A stretch of 64,000 nucleotides of DNA from Euwallacea fornicatus (Eukaryota; Arthropoda; Insecta; Coleoptera; Curculionidae). The DNA is taken from contig NC_089555.1 of the NCBI RefSeq assembly GCF_040115645.1, positions 1,116,001 through 1,180,000 of the forward strand, written 5' to 3'. The notes under the pieces were generated by a model, which saw nothing but the letters and a program-made list of their open reading frames with translations, had not been told where the DNA came from and did not search any database. This document shows positions 32,770 through 45,085 of the stretch, piece by piece. The first letter of the stretch is position 1; each line of letters starts with the position of its first letter. The translations under genes and the position numbers were made by a program.

Positions 32770-35233
32770 ATGACCAATCCCATGAGCAATCCGCGGCAAC
32801 CGGGCGGCTTCGCCATAAGTGACATCTTGGAGCTAGATCGCCAGAACAACGTCCAACATCCAGAGCTTGATCCCAGCATGGCTGAAGCCCTATACACGAC
32901 CACGGATCTGTCTTATATGCCTCGACATTGGCCCCAAATACCCGATCACGGTGAGTTCACGTTGGTAAAATTAAATCGAAATTACGAGAACAAAGAAGGC
33001 GAGGATCACTGACAATGAAGAACGGCGTTTTAAGGGGTGGAGACGAGGGGTTTGGCCGCAAAACCGTGTCACCTAAGGGTAGTTAACACGAAATAAAGGC
33101 GTGACACCAGCAAACAGCTGCTCGGATTGTCTTTTTTCGGGAGCAGATGTGATTTTGCTGCCATTTTTAAATGGAGGTAATGTCACCCCTAAAGTTAAGC
33201 GATTTTAAACGAGCCATTAATTGCGTTTTTAACTGTATTTTGTAGCTTGTTCGGACTTAGCTTCTTACTGAACATTCCTGCCTTAGATTAGGGTTGAATT
33301 ATGTGGCACAAATTAATTAATTATTGAGACATTTTAGAGGCATTACTAGGCGGCTTGTCAGGCGAATTCGACACTCGCTCCACCTCAATTAAATTGATAG
33401 AAGTGATGGGGAAATGGGGTGTTTCGTGGTTTTGCATTCGTAAATAATTTTTTTGACTCACTATTAAAACGAATTGGGCGGTGAAATCACGGTAGTACTA
33501 GTCCCACATCGAAGATTCCTCTTTCCGTTAAGTACTTTTAACTTGGAGGAACTGAGCAATTTTGCGAAGAATTTTAAGCAGTCATGCCGAATTCAAGCTG
33601 ATCAATTCTGCTCTATATTTTGAGCCATTTTGAACTGTACTTTCAAAATTTTTGACTCTGTAACTGAGCAATTTCGTGCATAAAATTTTTCTTGCATCTA
33701 ATTCTCTTAATTCGACTTAGCAAGTACGCGTTTATCTGTCTAATTTCAAGAAAAAGAGCTAGCATTTTTCATTTATTCGAGCTTGAATCAGGATGTCACT
33801 AACAATTCAGCACTCGTCCAAATTGTGTAATTTTTCAGCGTAATTTTCACCATTCTTTTACCATAAACACATATTCGCCACCTCCTTGCTTAAAAAAAAA
33901 CGTATTAAGGTAACCAAAAATATTTCTTCCAGCATCTCTACCGCCCATCCACCCAGCCCACCAACAGCAACACCTCCTTCCTCCCCTGCACCACCCGCCG
34001 CAAGTATCACCCGACAGTACCAGCCCTCCAATGTCGGACAGATCAAGCGTGGAACCCAGTAGTTTGACGGACCCGACAACGCCCCTAGGGGCCCCCTCGA
34101 TGGTGATGTTGCACCATAGCGACACGTCCTCAGCTCCTGCTAGTAACGGGGCGTTAAGCGATAACGAGGACGGGGCTGGGGATAATGAGGACGGTGGGGT
34201 CGACAAGGATGACGATCGGGAGCCAGGTTCGGGGGGTCATAAGAAACGGAAGCGAAGAGTGTTGTTCTCTAAAGCACAAACTTACGAATTGGAGAGGCGG
34301 TTCAGGCAGCAAAAGTACTTGTCGGCCCCCGAACGGGAGCACTTGGCCTCTCTTATACGGCTCACGCCCACTCAAGTGAAAATTTGGTTCCAAAATCATC
34401 GGTAAGTGTTGTTTTTTTTTAAGTGAGAGTGCTTCTGAAAGCTGATATAGAAACAATCGAATTAACGTGGATTATGGGGGTTTAATTAAATATTAGCCAG
34501 TTTTAGTGCCAGATTAGAACAAGGAGTGATGAGTAAAAACCTCTTTATCTATATATCTAAAGCTTTATATCTGCAAACTCAGTTTCTGTACTGTTATGAA
34601 AATGTATTATCGGCAATATATGCCGAAGGATTTGCTATATTTTATATGGTTAACACCTTCCAAAAGAAAGTAAAATGCATGATTTGCTGCAAGTAGAGGC
34701 AATATGAGATCCGCAAAATATGCGGTTTTTTGCAGTATCTAGTCACGCCTTTTGGTGCTTTTTTGAAAAATCATCAAAAATGCAACGAATTCGTGAATTA
34801 TATTTTTAAATCACCGATTTTGGTTAATCGAATCAGCAACTAATCAAATTTATTATCATCAGTCACGCTCACTCCAGATGTTTTTCGTACAATTTAAACC
34901 TTAGAGGTACTTACATATTCTCATTGTATCGATACAAATTTAAATACTCGTTTGGCAATAAATCAATTATTATCCTCACTACCCTTTTTTCTCTATTCCA
35001 GATACAAGACCAAACGGGCGCAGCACGAAAAGGGCTTGCACGACCAGCAAAACAACAACCCTCTGCCCTCTCCGAGACGAGTGGCAGTGCCGGTACTAGT
35101 GCGAGACGGAAAACCCTGTTTGGGGGGTCCTCCGAAGCCTCCGCAAGACAACCCCCAACTAGGTACCGCCCATTTGGGTCCCCTCATGCCACCCCATCAC
35201 GTTTTGTACAGCCAACACCGATGGCACTGGTAA
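32770..35233 (+). CDS. vnd: NK2 homeobox transcription factor Vnd (Nkx2.2 class)
   Basis: Vnd (ventral nervous system defective) specifies the ventral column of the insect nerve cord. Three exons, 32770..32950, 33933..34401 and 35002..35233, give 293 residues, short for a Vnd. All three family modules are present. The TN repressor motif GFAISDILEL is at residues 13-22. The homeodomain is at 165-224 (RRVLFSKAQTYELERRF, TPTQVKIWFQNHR/YKTKR) with the NK2-specific Tyr54. The NK2-specific domain RRVAVPVLVRDGKPC is at about 242-256. The KAQTYELERRFRQQ and YKTKRAQHEKG sequences fit vnd/Nkx2.2 rather than scarecrow/Nkx2.1. A Ser/Asp-rich acidic linker lies before the homeodomain. The second intron splits the homeobox inside the recognition helix. 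The ATG at 32770 is preferred; no earlier in-frame ATG exists in this exon. Confidence 0.95.
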
Positions 35234-38200
35234 AAAGAGTTCCTTGGGGATTAAGGGCGTGTTTATGCTGTTCGGGTTAAATGATTACTCTCAGGTTTCT
35301 GATTAACAGGTCCTTGCTTAATACCAAAGAATAGGAAAATCGTGGATATGACTTTAGCCCTAAAATACTCAAAAAAAATACGCTGCCTCTTAGTAATTAT
35401 TGGAAATACGGCGTGCGCGATTTTATATGACCGACGAGGTTCACAAAATAGCATTTCCATATGATACTTTTAATACGTCTTCATTACAAAAAGTGATATT
35501 TTCTTTGTGAGTAAAAATTTTGAGGTGAAAATAACTTCATAAAAAACTCCATGACAGTTTCCGTAAAAAAAAAGTTAAATCCCATATAGGAAATTTGTTC
35601 AAGTTTGGCAACATGGGCTACAGTTTGACATCTTTAGTCACGACAATTGCCCATGTTCTACTCAGAACAAACGAACGTTGCAACATTGCCAATTTACAAA
35701 ATTTCCCGATTTTCTCTTAATTTAGATTGCGATCAGGGCCATTCAGTCAAAGATAGTATGTTGTGTAACAAAGTCAATTCGGTCATGCGCCAGATTGGGA
35801 TTGAACAAACATTGTTATCTCCAAAGAAATTTTATAATAAATAATTAAAAAATATCGAAGATAAAGATTCAATTGAATGGAGCCACTTAAAAACCTTGCC
35901 ATTAAGCAAATAATTTTGTTTGATTTAATTTAATGACGTCCGAGGAGATTTTTTTCTTCGAAGTTGTTTATTTTGTTTCAAAAACACGACATTTAATAAA
36001 ATATTTCGTGATTGTGTCGCGATTTTGTCTGCCCTTGTCGTGATTGATTTCAAAATTTACAATTTCTACAATGAAGGAGTTTTAGTCATTCCACTTTTGA
36101 AACACCCTCCGCGAACCAACTTCTTGAACTTGGAGAGTACTACGTTCTCGGAGAATGACATTCAAATGTTTTCGTTATTGTTTGAGATCGTCCTACTCCT
36201 CCATATTCGAGCATTTAGCCCCTGGTGATGGAGAATACCGGTGCAAGCCAAATAAGTAATTTCCGCAACTGGGCTCAATCTTTCTATGAATACAGTATCA
36301 CAATCCACATAATTCATACCCCTACACCATAATACATCCAATTGCTTGCCAGTTAAATTACCGACACTGTTGACGCCATTTTGATTTTTGAAAACGCCAC
36401 CATTTTCAATGCAAAAATTGGATTGTGATACCTTGTTAAACGGGAAATTTTACACTCTTTCTAAATATGTAAAAACATCCATCAAGTTGTATTTATGACA
36501 AACTTCTCAGATATTTAAAAAATATTCACATTTTCTTGTAGCTACTCAATTTCCTGGACCTCTCTGTATCAATATAGGGCCTGAATTAGATACCTGAATT
36601 CGAGATTGTAGCCATAATTAATGTGGCGATTTTGTAGTACCAACAAGCGATTTTACCTCAAAATCTAGTCATTTTACAATAAATAAGTGTTATATTGGTG
36701 TTTTATGACGCGTGATCATTAAAGAAACTTTGTACTATACGTCGAGTGTGTTAGATTTGAGGTTTTTTAATAATCACCCGTTGTTAAAATGTTTATTCTT
36801 ATTCTTAGCGGTGTTTCTATATAGGGCAATATTTTGTAAATATTTCTGTTTTGGTTCCTATTTTATAGTTTTTTTAAGTCAGATTATTCCTTTACGAAAT
36901 GTGTATAGTGTACATATTAGCGGTAGCAAACATAGAAAAGTTAGATTCCCAAAAACTGTTGTATAGTGTTGGAAAGTGGATAAAATGTTATTGGTCGACT
37001 GGCACTAGATTTGTTTTCCTGATGTACAAGTTTTTAGGTGATATTTATTAAATAACAATAAATTATAATCTAGAAATCGTCACATAAATGTTTGCTTCAA
37101 TATCCCTAGTCCTGCGAAAGGACCATCAATAACCCAGTTGAATTGAATCATTGCCTCTAATTGCGGTGTCCGTTTTCAGTTTGACGGTGTCATTACCGGT
37201 TTCTGATGCATTTTCCTGCATGCCTGCCCCGATTTCCTGTCGAGCTGGATCGATGTGACCACGCCCAGTCGCTTCCCGGACTCGATCCTACCTTAGGGGT
37301 TGAAAAAGTTCTTTGTTGCCCTTTAAACTACTTTGTTCGGGACGTGTATAGTAATGAGATAATCGACTTTTTTTGTAGTTAAATTTCGACGTGAGTTCAA
37401 AACATTTTCTCCGTGAAATTTTCCTTTCATTGAGCCTTGAACGGAAGTTTACAAAAACGCCTAGTATAAAAAAAGTATTTGCAGATGCAGTTTGGAGTCA
37501 ATGGACAATGAAAACCAAACGCCAATTTTATAGAGACTGAGGTGTTTCGCGTGTAAAATGCGTCACAATTATGATCAGAGTTATTCAATTTGACACTAAA
37601 ATTTTGAGAAAAATCCTCTAATTTTGTCTCTTTAAATTACAATTAAGAACCACTGTTCGCTTTGGTACATGACTCAAATTTGATGCTAACTGCTACGTGC
37701 ATTTGATCATCTTCTGGCACACAGTCTTAAATAAAGACAAAAAATATAACGTACACAACTGCATTCAGAAGCTACGTTATTAGTGAGAGTACCAGGGTTG
37801 ACATTATAGCTTTTGTCTTTGTTTACATTATGTAATAACCAAAGACGGCTGTATGATGTTCAGAACGAGATGCGACTTCAAGATATTGGCATAGTGGCGG
37901 CAATTGAGAATATTAGTAGCAAAAGCAACATTTTTTCTTATGCACATTCTCGTTTGAGTACCGGTATCTTGAAACTGGTTACAGCCGCGAATTCGCAAAA
38001 CCAGTACTGGTACTAACACAGCTCCATGGAGGATCTACATATATACGGAAAAAGAAAAATATTTAGATAACATAATATTAAAGTCCTCGCGTTTATTTAG
38101 GTTTTATCTCATGAGTGATTAACTAAAATCAATAAGAATGATTACCTATTATATTTTATTATGATTATATACCTATAGGTATATACAGGTAGCGATAATG

Positions 38201-40446
38201 AAAGCAAACAAACGCGATAAAATATGGTGTATAGAGACAGTTTACCAAACCTGATTTAAGCGCTGATGTTATTTAGTTCAGTAGATGTTTCGTGAGCGAA
38301 ATCCATAGATTGATTAGACTTTGAATTATATGCATATTTGGCCGAGAGGGCCTAGATCAAAATGTCGAGGAGAAAATTCACTAATAAAATTGCAACAAAT
38401 ATTTAGTAAAAATAATGCAAATGTGACACTCATACATAAGTAGCACACTACCAAAGTAATACCTGCTGTAGAACAATCTGATAAATGAATTTATGGCCGC
38501 ACTCGTCGATTTTATGGCCCACTTATGTGGCGTTACTTTTAATGCTTCCCGGATTTGGCTATATCCGCGTTTAGAGACCAGATTGATCATCGTAAAAAAC
38601 TAGCAGAAATGTTTACAAATAGTACTGAAAACAGGGATTAAACACAAGAGTCGATCAACTTCAGAATGGAGTGGTTGTTGGCCGGAAAAGTGATACTCAT
38701 TTGATTCAAGAGGACTGTTAAATTGACACGAGCGATTTGCGCCACATGTTGAGAGAAATTAGTTTACTTTGATATTACTACATTGTCCACACTTAGCTGA
38801 TGATTCACCCATCACTTTCGACATTTAAATTAGTGTTAAAGGGCCCTTTCGGTTATCAGCAGGTGTTGTGGCGAAAGAGAATTAAAGGGCGATCATCACG
38901 TAATCAGGGTGGAAATCAGCCGGCCCACGATTAAAAGAGGTTTTAGCCGCATGATCGATTAATTTGGCTAATATGGCCCAGTCACGCTCGGGCTTATGCC
39001 ACTGGAGCAACAATAACTCAGAAATGCCTGGAATATATTAAGAAGTAATCAAAATCCATCATCATTAGCGAAGGAACAAGATTAGACGCCTGATTGATGC
39101 TCCTGCTACCGACTTAAGAACGTCGTTTATCTCCCAAGTGGAAGAATGGTACTGAAACGAACCTTGAATGCTGCCATCATCAAGGGTTTTAAAGAATTTT
39201 TTTCTTTGAAAACATTATGATGATACCAAGGGGAATGCCCACTCAAAGGAAGTCTTGTCTGGTTGCAGCCGGGTTTTATTGCAGAACGGAATATGGCCCC
39301 CAACCAAATTAATCAAATCCTTTTATTGAAATTGAAATAATTTCCGGAATTTGCGAGGCCGAATCGGTCAATGTAACGTAAAAAACGTCCTCAGATCCAT
39401 TGCCTCTGATTTATCCCTTTATTCGAACAGATTGTCTAGACTTTGCAATCCCGAAGAGTGACCCTTATAAAACTGTTGCCACATGTTTCATTGAGAGCAA
39501 GGAAATAGAAATCAATGTCGTCAGGTTTTCGTGCACTCTTGGCCCTCCCGGGCACACGCCCCTGGAAGAGAACGATCTTTTTTTTTTTAGGGAAATATCT
39601 CTAATTGCTCCCTTGGAACCTCAAGTTTCTTGTTAAAAAATCTGGCAACGCTCACTGTCCCTGTCAGTAGCAAAAGCAATAAAAGTGACAAACGGACTGG
39701 TGGACGTCCCGCTGGTCCATTTCACGCCCTAAAAAAACCCATCCGGATGGAAATTAAGCCGGATTAGACGGGCGGAAACGGAAAAAATAAAATAAGAATC
39801 CCGAGATGCCCTCGTTCCCCCCAGCCCCCGAAACGGGCTACTTTCCTCCAAACCACCTAGATCTGTCCCCGTTCATTCATCACCATTCACAATTGAAAAT
39901 CGGGGGTTTGTTTGACACTCGGCTAACGTGGGTGGCTATTGTGCCACCTCTATGGGCTTGGAGGGTTGTTTCAAAACATCTGAACTAGCGTTACCGCCCC
40001 ACAAAAGTCTCTCATCATATGCGTACAATAACCACTAGTGCAAAAATAAGCGCGTTTAAGTGGGCGTGTAAAGAAGTTCATTGTTCAGGCTCATTGAAGA
40101 AGCAGCTTCAAGTGGGCGTTTAACTTGAAAGTTATCTGAATTCTGAGGAATATCGTACATAAATCACCATTCTTGTGTAAATAATAATTGGGGTACGTAG
40201 GGGAATGAATTGGGCCTGCAACAAAACGAATGTTTAATCGAATAAATATACCGTGACAAAGCTGCGTTAAAACAATGAGAACGAGCAGATGCTTTTCCAG
40301 TCCGACTTGTTAAGTTGCCATATCCACCCTCGTAATAAATGCCCCATCATTTTAATATACGTATAAAAGTGCTATTTCCATGTTCGGATTTAACCCCGAA
40401 AATCATGGCTTTCTTTCAGTTTCAGTCGGTTTTGAATTCGCTTTTT
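35234..40446. other. Noncoding stretch downstream of vnd
   Basis: This holds the vnd 3' UTR and then gene-free DNA. No exon is supported. It contains a 13-bp perfect inverted repeat, GTATCACAATCCA at 36295-36307 against its complement at 36419-36431, and a pair of NK2-type sites near 40.1 kb. Moderately G+C-rich islands near 37.2 and 38.8-39.8 kb could be regulatory, which I cannot test here. Confidence 0.45.
40056..40119 (+). promoter_or_regulatory. Paired NK2-type binding sites (candidate vnd enhancer)
   Basis: TTAAGTGG (40056-40063) and TCAAGTGG (40108-40115) both match the NK-2/Vnd consensus TYAAGTGS. They share a longer direct repeat, AAGTGGGCGT, 52 bp apart. The sites are 4.8 kb downstream of vnd. 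Autoregulation is an inference. Confidence 0.35.
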
Positions 40447-41535
40447 ACAGGGTGTAACATCACTATCGCTGTATTTCACGGAGCGATAGTGCTTTGCAAA
40501 ATATTAAAAAAAGTTAATAGTCAAAAACGCACAATTTTCGATATGCAAAGAGGAAAACGTTCACATTTTATCTCATATTTTGCGTTTTTTTCACTCGTAA
40601 AAAAGTTCATTTTTTGAAATTTCTTATGCCTTTTTCTTCAAGAAATTCTTTGCAGAACCCAGATATGGTTCGTGCAGGAGGGGGCGCCCTTTGCAATATG
40701 ACGATGAAGGAGTTCCCGAAACACCGTTTTAACGTAAACCTGACCTAACGTAATTAAACGTTTAGGGCGAGAGGGATCTCAGTGATGGACTATGGATCCC
40801 TCGACCTAAGTTGTCAGAACTTTTTTGGGGGGATATATGAAATCATTGGTCTATCAGACACCAACTGGAGAAGAGAATTTGCGAAATAGCAGCGATTCAT
40901 GCAAAATCATCAGCGATACGTCTGCAATATTTGAGAATTCCTTGGTCTATAAGGCAAAGAGTGGTGTCGTGCATCATGGGAGGAAAATAGTTTGATGAGT
41001 TTTCATTACTTCGTTAAGATTTGTTTTTATTATAACACATTTGATCAAATGTTAAGAATCGCTTCAGATAGCTCGACAACTGAGCCGAATGATTATTTCT
41101 TTCCTTACTTCTTTTACATTCTTAATTTGCATAGATAGATATTTTTGCAAATTTTACGAAACAGGTGAAACATACGAATATATTATAAGAAACCATAAGA
41201 CAAACGAAGAAATCATTTAAATTTGATCTCAGAATTTATACACGATATCCCAGAAAAACGTAACACTTTGTATACGGCCTCCGACGTGCTGCTGTACGGC
41301 TTCCGACCATTTTGATATCGTGTTGTACAGGGTCTTAAAGGAAATTGGTGAACGAAATTTCAAAAATTCAACTTAAAGCACACGTGAGACAAGCGCAAAA
41401 TATGAGAAAAAAACGCGAAACTTTGCCTACATGTCGACAATGATGCGTTTTTGATCATGGCTCTATTAGCATTTTTTACTATTTGGTAGAATGCTACCTC
41501 TCCCTGAAATGTCTCCATGATATGTTACGTTCTGC
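40447..41535. repeat. Long imperfect inverted-repeat (foldback) element, 1.09 kb
   Basis: The left end ACAGGGTGTAACAT (40447-40460) mirrors the right end ATGTTACGTTCTGC (41522-41535). Further in, CTCATATTTTGCG and TTGAAATTTC on the left (about 40570-40622) recur in reverse on the right (about 41358-41408), and TCAAAAACGCA is mirrored as well. The arms are roughly 180 bp, diverged, around a loop of about 720 bp. Within the left arm is a perfect hairpin, CACTATCGCT (40461-40470) with its complement (40482-40491). No transposase frame is inside, so it looks nonautonomous. Confidence 0.6.
41240..41323. repeat. Internal inverted and direct repeats near the foldback right arm
   Basis: ACACGATATC (41240-41249) pairs perfectly with GATATCGTGT (41314-41323). 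Between them, TACGGCYTCCGAC occurs twice (41273-41285 and 41295-41307). They sit in the loop of the larger foldback element and may be remains of a nested insertion. Confidence 0.45.
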
Positions 41536-43824
41536 ATTTAAGTGTATCGCAAGTGCAAGATTAGGATTAAGCTGGAGATGAAGGCATCCCAAAGATAGTA
41601 GAGGCAAATTAAGGCGTAAGTGAGGGCTTCCATCTGCTCTTTCTGATGACTTGTGATGGGACAAGATTCAAGTCCAGGCTTTCTTGGAAGTCCCCGGAGG
41701 AACGGTTGGAACTTCTATTATACATCTATATATCTATCATTGTTGAACTTCATGTTTGCTCTTCGAGTTAGAAAATATTGGAAGGGGTCTCTAATCTCGG
41801 AGGAAATCCGAGTAAAAAAGATATGCCGTCCTACCCGCAGGACCGCCTTAGTAAGTCTAGTAGCGCCCTGGGCGAAATTTTTTATCACCCCGCCCCTTCC
41901 CCCAAGAAATTAGCCTTTCCCCTCCCCTCAATGACTACTAAGTTAACCAACTCACCCGGGATTGCTCAAAAACTTCGAGCTTGTAGATCAGTAACAACTG
42001 CCAATATTGCTTCTGCAGGCTTTAAACTGCATGGCGCATTACTGTGGATTACTCGGGTCTCACAAAATTTTGACTTCCGAGTTAAGTAGCTCAGCCTTTA
42101 GTGGAAACACACGAAATTTCCCAATTGTCCAGATAAGTTCAATATACTTTAAGCGCATAAAAATTGCTCTAATCCGGTTTTCTCCACTACTCACGAAGAC
42201 CAAAATTGCGTAACATTGGAAGGCTTATTCAACCGTGGAATGGGGCCTTCGGCATGGAAATATCTGTGATAAATTATGTTTTTGCAAAATTCTGTCCGAA
42301 AAAAAATGTTTGAATAGAGATTTTTTTGGCATTGGGTATTTTGGAACATAATCTGACGAGTTGCAAGTAACCTGCAATGATTCGGCTCGCTTCTGGATTA
42401 CTCCAGCTCGTTCTGGATTGCTCAAAAACCCCGGTATTTCAAATTTGGTATGAAGAAAATGGTCAGTGATTCATTATTGAATTCCCCAATCACCCTAAGT
42501 GCAAAAAGTGCATTTCTCCAAAATCCCTTTCTTTCCAAAAAGACAGAAGTGTTTAGCGACTCAATAAACTCGGAGGTGTAGCTGGATTGAGGGGGGAAAG
42601 TTTCCTGTTCGCGTATCCATGGCGACTGTTTCGTTATTGGTTAAAAGCCGGAAGGAAGGAAGGACTTCCTCCCCCGGAACGGGGGGAAACTGGAGGCGGT
42701 TAATAAACGCCGGGGGGATCGTTTCAGTTAACAAGCTTTATAAAGGTAAGCTTTCAGTGACGCTTTTATGAGGCTTTTACAAGCCGTTCTGGTGTTATTG
42801 CTTTTCATGCAAATGGGCCCCGCTTATTGGGATTTTGCTAGAAGAGAGCTGTGTAATGAGATTTCCTTTTTGGGGAACGTTGGTCTTTAGATGCGAGCGA
42901 AATAAAAGGTTCCTATGCCAAATTGACCATGTATCCGTTAAAGCTGAAAAGCTAAGAGGTATCAAAAGGGAACTAAACTATCCGGGACAAAACGCAACTT
43001 CCGCCAACGCCTTAAAAGTCCGATTTAAATGGTTAGATTGAATACTTGGATCGGCGAGAAGAATCGGTCACAAGGTAGAAAGCGTTATCAATGGTTTGTC
43101 GCTGATCTCGGAGCCCCGCCCAAGAAGGACACGGTTTTCTAAGATTGCACAAAAGACCGTCCCGGGTCCAAATTAAATATTTAGCCACCTGGGGTTAGGA
43201 CACGTGTAAACACGGTAGTCTTTGTTGCCGGGGCAGTTCCACCTTAAGGTACATCGCAGGCAATGTCATTTGTTATATCGAAACGATATGGTGATATTGG
43301 GCGAGGGCCCTGAGCCCATAATCCCGAAAACTAATAAAAACCCCGCTCGATCACTGCTAATGACCTGGCAAACCGAAAGTTTAATAAAGCCTTAATGCGG
43401 ATCAACCCTTCAAGATCGTCGCGTCCACTCCCCACGGGGTGACAACTTAATTAAGGGAGTCATAATTTATTTATAAGCTCGAACTTTTGTGTGTTCTTCC
43501 AGATTTAGCGGCATAATATAAATTTGAGAAAACAAAGGGATGCGTGTCGGTGAAACGAGCGATCACGATCGAATCAGCCCCTCTTTTCGTTTTATACGAC
43601 AACGAGGGCAATCTGTTAAGGCGAATCGGGACAACCGTAATGAAAATAAACGAGCCCCGGGGACTTTTATAAAGCACCCTAATGGCTTAATGACTGTTGT
43701 ATATGGGGCGATGGATTGATTTTTCCCCTTTTAGTGTTATGATGTAGTCGTTTCGAATTTAGTAGGGGCATATGGAAAAGGTATCTGTTGCCTGGAAATT
43801 CGGCAACTTCACTTACTTAAAGAG
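41536..43824. other. Noncoding stretch between repeat elements
   Basis: About 2.3 kb without a supported gene. It has G+C-richer patches at 42.59-42.8 and 43.1-43.45 kb, the latter with an E-box-like CACGTG near 43201. Regulatory use is possible but unproven. Confidence 0.4.
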
Positions 43825-44094
43825 TACAGCGGTCGCTCGATAACGTAGAAAAGCGATAATGATAATAGTTTGAAAAATTCTTTAACGTAAACATAAAAAT
43901 TCGTGCTACGAGATCGAGCGGGACGCACGATAACGTGAATGATGCGCACGCTCGATGATGTAAATAGTTCTTGACCACACAAAATAAAACCAAAGTGAAA
44001 GTAAAAAATCCGCTGTTATTTAAAAATTTTAATATTCCTGATGATGATGACTATTGAACAATCGCCTACATGACTAACGGTATATTCCTGAAAC

Positions 44095-44790
44095 AGTTTC
44101 ACAGGCGCCTTGCACCTGAGGTTCGACGATGAATCTGTAATCGCAAATGTTCTACATACTCCTAATTTGAGGGTTATTTACTTAGAAGGTAAAAAATTTA
44201 CTTAAAAAAAAACAGAAGTTTCCAATAAAACCGTTGTTGCTATTAGACAATGCACCTAGTCATCCTCCAAAGCAGCAACTGAGGAGCGAAGATGGGTCGA
44301 TTTTTATCGTGCACATACCGCCCAACTTAACTCCACTGATTCAACCCATGGACCAGGACGTAATGAGACTCAGCTAACTGTACTATCGAAAACTTCTACT
44401 GTCATCTGTTTTATCAAAGAACCCTGAAAACATCTGAGGCTTTGAAACAGGTAACATTACAAGAAATAGTTCATTCAACAAACGATTGAAAAATGTTCGA
44501 ATAATCTCTTCTGTACCAATGATCAAGATGAAGATAATGCCCCCTTAAGCGTAATTAGGGAACAAATCCGATCCAATGCTGATGTCCGTGTCGGTGCATC
44601 AATGGACGTCCTTGATTTATTGAAAATAGTGACTTCCAACGTTATCTGCATTCCAGCTGTTATTAATTTATGGAACGAAGATGAGCAGACGAATGATGTT
44701 AATAAGGAGGAAGATGTGGACAGCGATTACGATGAGGACGTTCCCATTGAAATTAGAACTGTGATGACTGACGTGCAAGCTATATAAGCT
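44095..44790 (+). pseudogene. Transposase remnant (DDE superfamily, Tigger/jerky-like)
   Basis: Fragments in shifting frames give WFHR(R)LAPEV (near 44100), then LLLLDNAPSHPP (from about 44237), then FIVHIPPNLTPLIQPMDQ (about 44300-44355). This is the standard middle of a pogo/Tigger transposase, and the Asp of LLLDNAP is a catalytic residue. In-frame stops break it, for example right after MRLS near 44374, where YYRKLLLSSV should continue. The open frame 44602-44787 (acidic, DVDSDYDEDVP) may be the C-terminus. The gene is clearly dead. Confidence 0.7.
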
Positions 44791-44979
44791 TTTAACAGAC
44801 CTTCAGATTGGGCTGAAAGAAAAGGAGTATCATACGGGAACATTTGGGTTCTTCGTGAACTACGGGCGTAGGCAGTGTAAGAGAACGCTAAGCGCCGATT
44901 TATGCAGGCTAAAATTGCAGATTATTTTTCTTCTAATTAAAAAATTCTCATCACCATTACAAGATTTGTTTATCTTCTT

Positions 44980-45003
44980 ATATATATATATATATATATA
45001 TGT
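44980..45003. repeat. TA dinucleotide microsatellite
   Basis: An uninterrupted (TA)n run of about 11-12 units lies just downstream of the transposase remnant and inside the presumed element. Confidence 0.85.
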
Positions 45004-45085
45004 ATGTACTAAACGTTTCATTAATAAATCGTTTATTATTTAAGTCATGTTCATTAATGTAAACATTTCGATAATGTGAACCATA

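Larger units (their letters stand above)
43825..45085 (+). mobile_element. Decayed pogo/Tigger-type DNA transposon
   Basis: The interior encodes a broken DDE transposase. The ends carry copies of a short motif, YCGATRAYGTRAA: 43836-43850, 43927-43939, 43951-43964 and, near the right end, 45067-45080. The left end TACAGCGGTCGCTCGATAA resembles Tigger termini. The exact ends and any TA duplication could not be fixed. Confidence 0.55.

Noticed and set aside
36712..36966. 84-codon hydrophobic open frame near 36.8 kb
   Set aside because: It is A+T-rich and Phe/Leu-biased, as expected by chance in T-rich DNA, with no recognisable membrane-protein family.
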